Part shown: piece by piece, positions 23,352 through 36,270 of the stretch | How positions within the stretch are numbered: the first letter of the stretch is position 1 | Layout: each line of letters starts with the position of its first letter | Source: Aulostomus chinensis | Lineage: Eukaryota; Chordata; Actinopteri; Syngnathiformes; Aulostomidae | Length of the DNA stretch: 64,000 nt | NCBI GenBank assembly: GCA_037954235.1 | Contig: JBBMOA010000007.1 | Coordinates: forward strand, 19,804,457-19,868,456 | Reading direction: 5' to 3' | Program-made: the position numbers and the translations under genes | The notes under the pieces: model-generated | What the model saw: the letters and a program-made list of their open reading frames with translations, nothing else | What the model was told of the DNA's origin: nothing | The model's database searches: none

Positions 23352-23375
23352 CACACACACACACACACACACACA
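23352..23375. repeat. (CA)n microsatellite
   Basis: Twelve CA units in the probable rora 3' UTR. Confidence 0.9.
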
Positions 23376-24367
23376 AAGGTTTAAAATGGTGTCATCAGGG
23401 TCTTTAAAATAACAACCCTCTTTATTAGAAAAACCAAATATTCTTATGCAATACTAAATCTGTTGTGTTTCGGTTGTAGTATTTATGCTGTACCTAAGTA
23501 ATAATCTCTGTTATGATCCATTGCTTTTTATTTTTCTTTTCTTTTTTGGGGGATATGCACAAGCCCTCTATGACGAGTAAACCTCAGTCTCCCAGCAAAA
23601 CAAACCCAGTCTGGAAACACTGCGAGACAATCCAGGCGAGAGCAGCCGAGAGGATGAGGTGCGAACGCTCAGGGAGGTAACAGGTAGACGAAGTTAGACG
23701 CAGTTGCAGTGATTTGCTCTTTTCTGAAACTGATAAAGAGGAGGTGGCTGAACATGCAGTACAGCACTTACAAAAAAAAAAAAAAAAAAAGCAGAAGAAG
23801 AAATGGAGACTTGGCTGATTTCCTGTTATTTATGTGCAAAACATTTTAATTTGTCTCTTGGAAATGATTCAAGTTGAGCTGTTTGAATTTTTTTTTTTTT
23901 TTTTGCTTGATGGTTACATCAAAATAATTCAACAAATCTTTTCATTCAATGAAATCTTTTTTCTACTCAAGTCTAAATGGTTGAGCGGTTCTATATAATA
24001 TAAAACAAGCAATATGCCTTGTGTTACAATTACGGGTCTCTGCAGTGCAGTTATCATCCTTTTAACTGACTTAAAACTCACGGTCTAATTTTTATTCTCC
24101 AACAACAACAGCAACAAAGAAAAAAACAGCCCCATCACTCTGCGTATTTACTGGTATGGTTGTGATAATGGCACAATAACAGGAAACGGTCATCAAACAC
24201 GTGAACACACAGGCCTGTAACGTGATGTCCTTTCTGTATGTTCTCACTTTACTGATCCCGTGTTAAATAAGGGATTGATGCTCATCAGTCAGTGTATAGT
24301 ATTCAGTATAATGTACTGGTCCTTCTGTCTCTGCTCTGTTGTCTGTTTGTAAAAAGCAATCGTATGC

Positions 24368-24412
24368 ATGTGTGCGTGTGTGTGCGTGTGTGTGTGTGTG
24401 TGTGTGTGGGTG
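24368..24412. repeat. (TG)n microsatellite
   Basis: TG tract with two CG interruptions in the probable rora 3' UTR. Confidence 0.9.
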
Positions 24413-27117
24413 TGTCTTTTCTCACAGTGTGAATAAATGAAAAACCCCAGACAAGGCTTTAATAATTACAAAGGAACAGGGTTACGTGGATGAGGAGTTG
24501 TTTTTTTGTTGGTTTTTTTGTTTTGTTTGTTTGCTTGTTTGTTTTTTGGTGGAAACCGCCGAGCTTGATCCATCCATAATAGGTTTTAAAAGCATGACAT
24601 AATTCCTTCAACAATTCATAGGTCTGCAGAGAGCTGCGAGGCGGAATTGGCTAGGTTCACAGTAATAAAAAAAAAAAAGGAAGGAAAAAAAAATGCGCTT
24701 TTTGCTATATCAGGTCAGTCTGCACAGCCAAAACCTGGAATAAATTGAAATGGATTCTGGACCGTAAATTGCGGGAGAAAAATAAGTGTTCCTGACTATA
24801 AATTGTGAAGAACAGTGTTATGTCACGCTTTAAGTTGTGCTGGAGTGTCCGGTGTGTTGCCCAGAATTATGAGTCAGTCATTTAACATTTTTCCAAAGCA
24901 CAGCTGATAAGAATTTATGATTAAAATTTAAGGATATAGTTAAAAAAAATAAATGAAAAGCAACTTTTAGCCATAATCGAATGTCAAGCAATAATATATG
25001 TCTGTGTATTATTTTAATTTTCTTTTATGTGCATAATATTCTTTGAACATCTGCATGTAAATACACCTCTTATTTATCACCTTTTTTTTGGGGGGGGGGG
25101 GTTTTCATGGATTTTCTTTTTTCTTTTTGCGTCATCTGTATATTTGACCGGTTCTGTTCCCAGGTGGAGAACGAAGAACTCGACACGGCCCTTACGCTGT
25201 TTTATCTCGCGCTCTCTTTTTTCGCTCTCCCTCATTCTCTGCTGTTTCTTCTCCATATTTAATGTTATTATTGATCACATGTATAAAGGTAGCTTTGTAA
25301 CTTCTGTCTGTATAGGTAAGAGGAAAATACTGCTACTAAGACCTAACCCAATGGAAATATTTATCTGTTTATCAATGACACCATATTGTACGATAACTCT
25401 CTTTCTATAGTTTTGCTTCCCTCCTTTAGGATTAGTTTGATAGATAGGGTGTGCTGACATTTATTTTGTGTTGCCCTGATGTGTGGTGCTAAGTAAGTTA
25501 ATTTTGTGAACAAAGTATTGATTACTAAGCCTGGCCACCCTATTAGTCAATTCATTTCATTGCATATTAATGTATTATTGATAATAGGACTCAATAAATG
25601 ATAATGAAAATGATAGTGGTAAAAGAATACCCAGCCAGTACCTGTATCAGTGTGCTCGTCTTGGGATAAGGCACTTATTTCCTTCTGATTTAAAGCAAAG
25701 CTAGTATCTGCTAATTAACAAGCTATTTAAGGTTGCTTTACTGGTTCGTTGAAAACTGATACTATTCAAACTGAAACGGCAGTATTGTGTTTTTTTCTTT
25801 ATCTGATTGTAAAAAAAAAAAAAAGAAAAGAAGAAGAAGAAGAAGAAGAAACACTCTGTGAGGCTGTAGTTTGTCAGGCTTTAAGATACTGAAAATTTAC
25901 CTCTCATGTGTCTGCATAGTCCTTCACCTGATGCAGGGAAGTGGTGCTCGGTTTATAAGCAGAGCCTCCATATGCTTTTGTTATTTCCCATTTTTAGGCA
26001 ATCTTGAAACAGACCAGTGGCATAAAACCTTTCTGCAGCACATTGAGTTAAAGAAAAATAATAATGAAAAAAAAGGATTGCAAGTCGAGGTTTATTTTCT
26101 CTCCACTCTGTAGCAAATATCAGTAAGATTACGCTTGCAATAATACACGACGTATCACACTGAGTGCCTCTCGGTGTAACAAGATGCATACATGGTTTTC
26201 TGATTGTCTTTTCTGTGGTTTTCCAAACGTGTACTGAAGTGACAATGTATTTTGTACATTAGGATGAATTCTGACTCTCACAAGTTTTGTTTTTTTTTCC
26301 CTCAGATTCTTTTTATGTGTTTAATCATTTTTTTTATTTTATTTTTTTGTTGTTTTTTTTTCCTTTGGGTCGATACGCAACGTTGAAAGGGTTTCAGTGC
26401 ATAGACTGTTCGCCCCTCACCACGGGAGGATTGTTGACCTCAAACGGTCAAATAGATGCTCAATAATAAACAAACTCATCTTCTTTGATTAGGCAAAAAT
26501 TTCTTCACGTTCGGATTATTTTGTATCAGCTTTTTTTTTTATTTTACTGAGGACAGTCTTACTAATGCATTGTATATCAAGTATTTGTATGTGTTTGTAA
26601 AAGAAGCATACAACACATCTGGATTTCTTTTATGTTCTGTGTTCAATGTGTGCTCAGTCGGTCGGGGTAATACCAAGGGTGGGTGGAGCGGGGGTGGATT
26701 ATAATTTTTTTTTTTTTTTCCATGCAAGGGCAGTGCAAATTGTGGGAAAGCCGAAACTAGTGTGTGGTTGTCACAAATTTCTAAGTCACATGTTTGCTAC
26801 TGATGTTAAAAATGGGGACAGATGCTCATGTACCTTTTTATCCAGCTCTTTTGAACTCTCTTTAGCAGGTAGTCAATTCACAAACGTAGTTTTGCTCCTT
26901 CTTGTCTGATTCTTAAATATGAAAATAAGTATTTTGATTCATTTTGTAAATACAGCTGTAAAGAAAAATAAGAAATTTAATGTTGTCTTTTAAATACTTT
27001 TCATTCTAATATGAATGTTGTTATATTGTACTTAGAAACTGTACCTTTAATATTACCTTTATTAAAAGTGCATTGGACACATCGGTTTTAGATGTGCTTT
27101 ATGTGCTGTTATCCCAT

Positions 27118-27123
27118 AATAAA
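27118..27123 (+). terminator. rora: Candidate distal rora polyadenylation signal
   Basis: AATAAA followed within about 20-50 nt by T-rich sequence (TTTTCTTTCTTG), a typical downstream element. It is the last good signal before sequence that looks intergenic, so it may mark the distal end of rora transcripts. Confidence 0.4.
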
Positions 27124-27140
27124 ATTTACCGCTTGTAATG

Positions 27141-28297
27141 GGCTTTTCTTTCTTGACTGTTTATCTTGTCTTGGCTCTCTGCTTTTTCTCCTCACACACA
27201 TTCTTTTTGATGACATCGGTCAAACTGTGGATTTTTCACTCTCACTAATTGCTCATTTGGTCATTATTTAAATTAGAGATAGTTGCCTCACATGTACCTG
27301 AAAATATTCCATTGTGTGAACTAATTAAGTTTGCTGAATTCATGCATCATCCAACCATCTATCAAAATCAAACCTGCTGGTTTTTGTGAATAACCACATT
27401 TTAAATTTTAAAAAAATTACACATTTAAAGGCTTTCAATCCAATTTTGTTTAAATATTGTTTTAAAACACAAAAATGTACTGTTTTTCTCCAGCAGCACA
27501 TCAACATCAACAATTGATGTCATACATTTTGGAGTGTGCTTTAGTCATTTTACTAGCTCTCATCAAAATAAAAGCTTAAGTGCCCTGTGGCTGAGCCAGA
27601 TGTGGATTTCATAAAGTTTGGATAATTGTAGAAAGTCTTTGTGGAAGGAGTTGCTCAGACTTTCTGGACCCTGTAAGTTGAACTAAGGACAGGAGTGACA
27701 ATACCTTTAACAAGAATTTTTATAGACAGCATGGCAGAGACTGTGGTACTAACTGAGTTGTAGTCCATAGAAAAGAAACAACAATAAATAAGTGAAATAC
27801 AGCTAATAAAATTTTTAAAAAGGAAAACGGCTATAAAGGGGAATATAGTATTTATATTTCCAGCTTTGCTAAACTAGCCATTTCAGACTAACGCCTAGAA
27901 AGTGCATGGAACGTGGGGATGCACGGCTGCATTCTCTTGATTTTCCATCTATCCATCCATTTTCTATACCGCTTATCTGTTAAGGGTCGCGGGTGGGGGG
28001 GCTTGGAGCCTATCCCAGCTGCGCGAGGAGGGGTTCACCCTGGACGGGTCTCCATTCCGTCGTAGGGCCTCTCTTGATTTTATAGGGGAGAAAGATCAGA
28101 CGCAGTTTGGCCAGTGCTATTTGACTATCGTTAATGTCCAGACGGGGGCAGCAAGGTACACAACGCGCCGTGAGCCAACACCATTTATTCACGAGTCGAA
28201 GAGGGGCAGATGTCAAAAGTTTGCTAGGCGGCTATCGCTAACTGCTAGAGTAAATGTGTTTTTTTGTTTTTTTCCCGTATACAAGTCTGTGACTATA
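27141..28297. other. rora-ice2 intergenic region and ice2 upstream region
   Basis: No coding potential. The left part is AT-rich spacer. A short Rex3/RTE-like insertion lies at 27945-28069, and about 215 bp of unique, CpG-containing sequence separates its right-hand duplication from the ice2 ATG. That stretch should hold the ice2 transcription start. I see no clear TATA box, as is common for a housekeeping gene. Confidence 0.55.
27945..28069 (-). mobile_element. Short Rex3/RTE-like retroelement 3' fragment with target-site duplication
   Basis: Read on the minus strand, the element carries the fish repeat phrase with CAGCTGGGATAGGCTCC, the GATAAGCGGTATAGAAAATGG box and a short GGATGG-type tail. 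Such tails mark the 3' ends of Rex3 (RTE clade) LINEs and related fish repeats (from memory of the family). The 12-mer TCTCTTGATTTT occurs exactly on both sides, at 27933-27944 and 28070-28081. This is what a target-primed retrotransposition event leaves. The element is strongly 5'-truncated and has no coding capacity. Confidence 0.65.
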
Positions 28298-31200
28298 ATG
28301 GAACTAGTGTGGTGAGTAATTAATCCATATGAACTCTTACAGATTGTAATAGTATTTGTTCAACAGTATTACAGTTCGCTAGAACTGGCTTGCTGTTAGC
28401 TACCAAGCTAGGTAGCATCGGCTGACGGACATGGCATTACAAACAGCTAGGTAACCTAGCTAAACAAATCCTCTAACGATTAAATTGCGCTAAATGCTGT
28501 ATTTGAATGTGTTTTCGGCCGAACAACGTTAACGTAATGAAGGCAGAGATAACGTTAGAATTTCATGGATTTTGTAGTTTTTTTCAGGTTTTTTCTAATA
28601 TAATCGTAAAACCATGAGCTTGGGGAAGTTAATTTTTGTATTATGTTTTGGTTATGATGTTTGATTATAACGATCAACGGTAGGTGTTTGAGTAGTTTAA
28701 AATAATTAAGGGCATGTCGTCCTTATTTAAGGTTTATTTTAGTTTTGAAACAGGGGCATCCCCAAATATCAAATATAGAACAGTAATAAATAGAGTGGCA
28801 GTATCAGGCAGCACAGTTATATGTTCATGGTAAGTTATTAAACATCTTTAAAGGCAAAAAGGCAAATTTATTTGTATAGCACCATTCATACACAGGGCAA
28901 TTCATAGTGCTTTACAGAGGGAATGAGACATTGAAAGTTAGAATCAGTTTAAAATCGAAAACATGAATTAAAACATTCAAAAATCATTTAAAATCAATTT
29001 GACAGCAGACAAATCAATATTAAATCAATCCATCAATCCCAAATCACCCAGATCAATCCCAAATCAATACTATAAGAAGGCTGCAGTAAACAGCAGTGTT
29101 TTCAGCCCTGATTTAAACGAGCTGACAGTTTGTGCCCCCCTCAGAGGTTCAGGGAGTTTGTTCCACAAGTGTGGACCACAGAAGCTGAAAGCAGCTTCAC
29201 CCTGCTTGGTTCTGACCTTGGGGACACTGAGTAGACCTGTCCCTGATGACCTGAGGGGTCTGGATGCTTCATACCCAGTCAGCAGCTCTGACATGTATTT
29301 AGGCCCAAGCCCATTCAGCGACTTATAGACCAGTAACAGGATTTTGAACTCAATCCTTTGACACACAGGGAGCCAGTGCAGTGATTTAAGGACAGGTGTA
29401 ATGTGGTCCATTTTCTTAGTGTTGGTCAGGACTCTGGCAGCAGCATTCTGGATGAGCTGCAGGTGCTTGATTGATTTTTTTTACTGAGACCTGTAAAGAC
29501 ACCGTTACAATAATCTAGCCTACTAAGAATAAATGCATGGACGAGGGCCAAATATATCTGTACAAATAGAATACTTAAACTGTACTAATGGAAAATTTGA
29601 ATTTGTAATTCTTTTTGAAATTAATTTCAAAATTTCAGGACTGAAGACACAACAAGAAGCTTGTCATTAAATTTTCTAGGCGTAATCGAGAGCCATAGAT
29701 ATATTTTTAAGGAGGCTAATAATTTTTACACTCATATACATTACTTGTTAAAACTTGGTTTCACAATTTACTTCTGACCGCATAAAAACATGTTGATGAA
29801 ATAATGATGTAATGAAGAAAAACTTTTTTTTTAAAGAATTAATGTAAAGAAACTGAATGTCTGGTTGTGCATTAAAGCAAAGAAATGAAGACCTTTTTAA
29901 AATGTGATCCAATGCTAATATATATTCTTTCTCCTCTTTATATAAGGGAGGATTCTCCTGTCCCTGATGCTCCCTTCTTTTCTAGGGATTGCTATGATAA
30001 ATATTCCCTTGCACCCAGTGTTCGAGACTTGTGGGCGTTCCTTCAAAGGTATGGCCATAAGTACATATCAATTACACATATTTACACAAACAAAACAAAC
30101 CCAAAAATGAGTGAATATTAATATGATGTATACTCTTGCTGTTCTTGTGTTTTTCCTCTCACCCAAGACCTGAAGAGAACGTAAAGATGGAGTGTGAAAC
30201 TGGAGCTGCAAAAGCCTCCCTCTCTCTAACCACACAAGAACCTAAAGATGACAGTTGCATCATGAAGGAAGAGTCCCGCTGGGACAGTTGTGGCAGTGAT
30301 GATGCAGAAGTTTGTAAAGATACTTTAAAAAGTCATTCGAAGCCCAACCAAGGAACGAATGAGACGGATATTTCTTATCCTCAACCCAGACTGCCCTTTC
30401 CGTGTATGTCCAACCTGTCCGACAACGAGCAGAAGATTTATATGAACTTTTTGTTGCGCGTGTGTAAGAAGGAACCTCCACAGGTACTAGCATTCTATCC
30501 TTTATGGTATTTTAATGCTCCTGGTTCTTGTTGCATTGATTTCCTCAAACTGTGTAATATTTCAGAACTTACTGCAACGAGTAAACAGTGAAGTGATGCA
30601 GTTCACAAGATATTTACAAGATGTGTCCAGAATGTGTGCGGAAGACTACAACTTCATATCACAAGGAGCAATGCAGTACTCGGAGGTACTGTTGAACAGT
30701 TGATAAGTTCTGTGACGTGCTTTTTAATGAATTAAATCATGAGAGCTCTAATTTTGCTCACAGGATTACTTCAGCAACTGTTTGGAGTGTATTAAGGTAA
30801 TGCCTCAGCGCTACCAAATCTGTGAGTTGACCAGTCTAACCGGGGGAACATTCGACCCAGGACTGGCTCTGACTTTTGAAAAACAGCTTCTCGTCATGGT
30901 AAATTTGAAGGCCTGCTATCCATAACTATTCTTTCTTAAATTCTTAAGGATTACCATTCTGTCTAATTTGCTTGCCTTTGTCCAGTTTTATAGCTCAACC
31001 CTTCAACCTGAAGTGTTGAATCTCAGAAGCAGACTTTTCATCCTGGTTCACTTTCTTTATTCCCATATTTGGACCCTTTTATTTCTCCAGGGCAAAGTGG
31101 ATATTACAGACCACAAGATCGTGCCTGCTGATGCACAGCTTGCATCGGATTATCAGAGTGTTTCATCAGAGAATCCTCCAGCTAAAAAAGCTAAGGACAT

Positions 31201-32103
31201 GCATGCTGTAAGCAATTGTCTCACTTTTTTAATTACTGCTATAAAGTAAGGCACAAGGATGTTTTACTGCTAGAATGGGATTCATGACCGCAGGTCTATT
31301 GTAACTTAATTTCAGCTCTTGCAGTTTTCACAAAAGACACCAGAGGGTGTTCAAGTCTTGCTCAGAAAAAACCAAGTACTAGTTGTGTCTCTGAAAGATG
31401 CTGGGTCACACGCATTACCGTTGAAGTTGCAGATAGTTTGCTTGGTACTTGTATCCGTCTGACTGATTTATTTGAGTGATCTGGTTGTCTTTTTCTCCAA
31501 AGGGAGTTAGCAGTGACAGCAATGTTGAGAATCTGTGTGCCCGCTATGAGCCTCACGTGTGTCTGACTGGAGATGCCCTAGTCAGACTGTTAGACAACCA
31601 CGGCCCTGAATTTGGTGATCGATGGGAGCTGCCCATTTGGGTCAAGGGAAACCATGGAAAAGGTATAACATTTTAACTGGGGCATTTAGCGTCTGCTCCC
31701 AGTGCCTCCTTGTTCTTTTCTTCTTTCTTTTTTTTCCATTTAAACTATCAAATAATGCAGCATTTCCCCTCAATCATGGGCATTTCTTACTGTTGGTGTT
31801 CTAATATGAAAAACCTGAAAAATCATAGAATGTGAAAATGGCCAGACCTGGACCTTTTTTTTTGTTTGTGTGCATGTTTTGAGGACAGAAGCCGGAATTT
31901 TTTTTGAAAGTGGCCTAGGGGTGTGTTTTACAACCTTTTACAAATACCTTCGTATGAGAGTACGTGTAGTTTGGTTAACATTGACTAAGAACAAACTGTT
32001 GTGGTTCCTTTACCTCAGGTTCTTTATTATGTGTTTGTTTTATCGAAGCCATGTCACTTTTCATTAGTTTAATCAAATATATTATTGCTTTTTCTTTTTT
32101 TAA

Positions 32104-32169
<66 letters not shown>

Positions 32170-35100
32170 TACACATAAAAGAATAAGGTTAAAAAATGTT
32201 ATGCTCATTGCATATAATGGTTTGTCAAGAGCCATTGTATTGTCTCTGTTACCGACAGGGTTGATACACCACTATTTGTTTCTGTGAGAAACATACTCCA
32301 TTACTGTTTGTAAAAATGGTGAATCCCTGTGTATGAACATTGACTGGTCACACTGTCTCATGCTGTTTGTCATCTTTACAGGCAGTAGTCAAAAGAAGAC
32401 AGTGTACATTGACCCACCCCTACCAAAGACAGAAGTAACAGTGAGAGAGCGCAGTCATATCTACCATGAGGAGAGCTTGAAGCTCTCCATCATCAGGAAT
32501 GGAAGCAAACCTGTCTTCAGTTTAATGACAGAACTTCCTGTGAATGAGCAGCAAGAAAACATCTCCAAAAGACAATTGATGTCTCCTGAAAAGGAGGGTC
32601 TTAGTTTTGAGGTGGACCTCGTTGACCTGGAGACATTTGGGGAGACAACACCCACAATCAGAACGTCCAAACAGCAGAAAAAGCTAGGTGAAAGTGAAAG
32701 AAACGGGAAAAGTGAAAAATCTTCAAGTAAGACTACAACGTCCATTGGGTGTCATTTCGAAGCCAACAACAGTTTTCAAAAAGAAGTGAGCAGTTTATCA
32801 TCAGTTAAGGACACAACAACAAAGACGTCTGAGCCAGTTGTGAGTGTAGCGCATTCTAAGGAACTGGACTCTGCACAAGAAAGTGAGGAAGACCCAACAA
32901 TTACAGGAGACTCTGATGATGAGAGGCTGGTCATTGATGACCTGCTAACTGCATCACCATCACCATCACCACAACATAATCCTAATCCCAGATCAGGCTC
33001 TACACACTCCCCTGTCTCTGAGACCCCCCCTATAAATGTAGCATCCCCTGAAAAGGCTGCAATGCAAAGCCAGAAAACCAAACAAGTAAAGGCACCTGTT
33101 GACCAACTGGGTGAGATCTTGCGCATGCAGACAGCCATGTTCAGCCCTGCTAACAACCCAGCCAGATGCCTCACCATATCCCTGGAGACCATCCCAACCA
33201 CACAATGTCTTGGACCTTCAGGTCACCCCCACTCAGTGTCTTTAGTTAAGCCCTGTGTGTCCTCATACTTGGAGAGAGCCCAGACTGGAGAAACCTGCAC
33301 GGCTCCAACTGGTGGATCTGCACCAGTGGTCAACACTTCTACTGTAGAGCACAAAAGTTGGTGTTTCATTAATGCTCGTTTTCTGGATTTGAGTTTAATT
33401 TATGCACGTGGCGTAAATACTTAGTGCACATTTTCCCCCATGCAGAAATCTTGTCCCAGGACCTGCAGGCTGGTGCAGAAGACGTTGAAGACTATGAGGC
33501 TCCAGAGAAGGGCAACCTGCTGTACAAACTTTACAGTCTGAAGGATATGCTGCTGATGGTGCGCAGCTCTGTCTCACTGAGCCATACTAGAAAAGTAGGC
33601 TGCGGAGTAAACCAGGTACGCATGTCAGACTACAAACAGCCTCCAGTTTTAATGTTGGATGTCGAAATACAAAGATGCAGAATATGTTTTCCTTTCATTT
33701 TCTTCCCCAACAGCTCGTACCAGTACATGTTTTACCCAAGCTGGAGTACCAGTTGAGCTATGGTGTTGAGTGTCTAACGAGCAGTGAGGCCTGTCAGCTG
33801 TGGACAGAGACGGCGCTCCACTCTGCTAATGTTTCCTACATAGGTAAAAAGCCATTGTTGTCATCTGCAGATCCATTTCTTCAAAAGTTTGTCTAAAACC
33901 AAGGCCAATGTCTCTGTTACAGTGGGATAGAGAATACCACTCCAGTGTTTCGTTTTTCAAATCAAATGCCAAAAAAGTACTCAAAGTAGCATTTATGTGG
34001 CTTAAGAAGAGATTTTCTTCTCCTCTAGAGTGGGCAAGGCTGATCCTCCCACTCAGACCAATGGAATAGTCTTTAGATGACTCACCATCTGCTCTGACTG
34101 TGTACTCATCAAGTTTACTTTGTTGCCATAACTACAGCCACATTTAGTTGTTGGGAATGACTGAGAAGTGCAGAGTTCAGCTAAATGCCACTTTGAGCCT
34201 CAATCTAATTCCCTTCATGTACATTAGCTCCTAATTAAGAAAGAGTCTGGGCTTTTTCTAGCGCAAGTTGATGTTTTTTGCCTTGTTTAGGTTTTCATCC
34301 TGCATATCATGAGGTGGATATTTTCAAGTCCGGAGGTTATTTCTTCTTGTCTGACTGTAGGCGTTACTGTCACTAAAGGCTTGTGTACTGGTTCGCATTT
34401 TATGTGTGAGTGGCTCTGAGTGCGTGTGAGACGAAGCATTTGATATCCCAGATTTTTTTAAAGAGAATGTTTCTCATCCCGCAGTCTAATAGAGGGTGTC
34501 TAAAATGTGTTCAGTTCAGTGCTACAAGCACTAGGCCTTAAAACTCATCCAATACTTTTGAAAGTTGATTGAGCTCTTAATTCTTTTCTGTCGAAATGAG
34601 TCAACCTCTTAAACATCAAAGGCCACACTTGCGTCTCCATGGATGTTACAAATCTTTAAACCTACGTCTGAGTCTTTAATTTAAATACTCACTTGGCAAA
34701 TGTACATGAAACCAAACTGACTCTGACAACATTATACCCACATAAACCACATATTGTATATACTAGTTTTATGTGCTATCTTTATACTCACCTGTAAGGC
34801 TGGAAGAAATAAAAGATTCTTTTTTATTGTAAAATTTTATGAAGAATAATTTCGAAAGGTCTTAGAAAGCGTAAAATTGAAGTGTGTGTGATACCGGTAG
34901 ACACCATGAGGAATAAACAGTAGTGTGAGGAGATGAATTGCATTTGTAAGGACAGTGATAGAATTCGGTCTGTAGAAAACAATGTAGAAGAATATCTCTC
35001 TAAACTGAGTTATGCAACAGCCACATCTGATAAAAGACTTCCTTCTTTGCTTGAGCATGTGCTTCATCATGTGGTGTTGTGTATTTATGGATGTGCTTGC

Positions 35101-36233
35101 AGACGCTGGAACTGTCCGTGACTGAAAGGGAAGGTATTGTTGAAATAAGCAGCAGGCATTACAAGCTGGAGTGAGGAATGGGAAGAGGAGCGTTTCTTAC
35201 CACCCACTCGAGCTTGTAACGACACTGGCAAATGATCACAGACTAATTCCTTTGTAAGCACTAGCAGTGGCGTTGACGATGAAGAGAAGCTCTCGGTGTC
35301 CACACTCATTAGCTCTTGTTCTTCCCGCTCTGTATCCCTCACCCTCCCTCTCTGCCTCTGTAGCTCACATCAGTGCACACACTTCAAAAGTAGCTCTGCT
35401 AAGGAAGCTGCCTGACGACTGGAAACACAACATCTCCTGTGGGTTCAAGTGAGTGTCGTTAGAACGGATGTGTGCAGATGATAAGGATTAACCCCATCAC
35501 CCCTGTATGATAATATTGCTTAAGATTTAGAGGGTTTTATCATGAAATCCAGACTGTTTATCTGTACAACCAGAAGAACCCTGTAAGGCATCAATAGTTG
35601 CTATCATCGCCTCTGGGTTTGTCATTCAAATTAGCGTTGAAATGTAGATCCCTGCCAAAGTAGACAACCTCTAACCTACTGCTATCTGTCCACAGGGCAT
35701 CTAAGTCATTGAATATACTACACCACCTGCTGAAAAAGCTAACTCTGTAAGTTGACTTTCGAGAGAAAACAATTGGTTTTTTGGTTTTGGTTTTTTGTAG
35801 GTTGTTGCTGTGAATCTTCTTTTCTGTTCCGATATTCATATCACTTTTACTGGCTGTTATTCAGTGTAACAGGTTTTTCAGCAATTCGTTTTAATGTGGT
35901 ATTCATGAAAAATTTGGATTCAATGTACAGAGCAACATTTCAGAAAGGTTTGGTCTTTATTCTGATGCTGTATTGTTAAGTTTAGCCTACAGCGACAGAT
36001 GAGTTTTCTGCACGCTGAGTTTTGATATGACGCGACCTTAGATAGGCGGGTCTGACAGCCTCAGGCTCAAAATGTGACGTTAGTCCGTCTCTATATTTGT
36101 GTTGCTATTGCACAGTTGATTACTCAACGACACACAATAGACACATCGCATTCTGCTTTCTCAAGCCTTCGTTCACCTACGCTCCAGTTGGGGGGAAAAA
36201 AGGAATGGCTGAATGCCTCAACATGTTGTGTGC

Positions 36234-36270
<37 letters not shown>

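Larger units (their letters stand above)
20806..27140 (+). other. rora: Probable rora 3' UTR
   Basis: After the stop at 20803-20805 there is 6.3 kb of AT-rich DNA with no coding potential, many poly-T and poly-A runs and several AATAAA signals, ending with an AATAAA at 27118-27123. Mammalian RORA mRNAs also have multi-kilobase 3' UTRs (family knowledge). Two TGTAAATA Pumilio-type sites (25056, 26945) lie in the distal half. The true end, and use of earlier signals such as 22563-22568 and 23289, is inferred. Confidence 0.5.
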
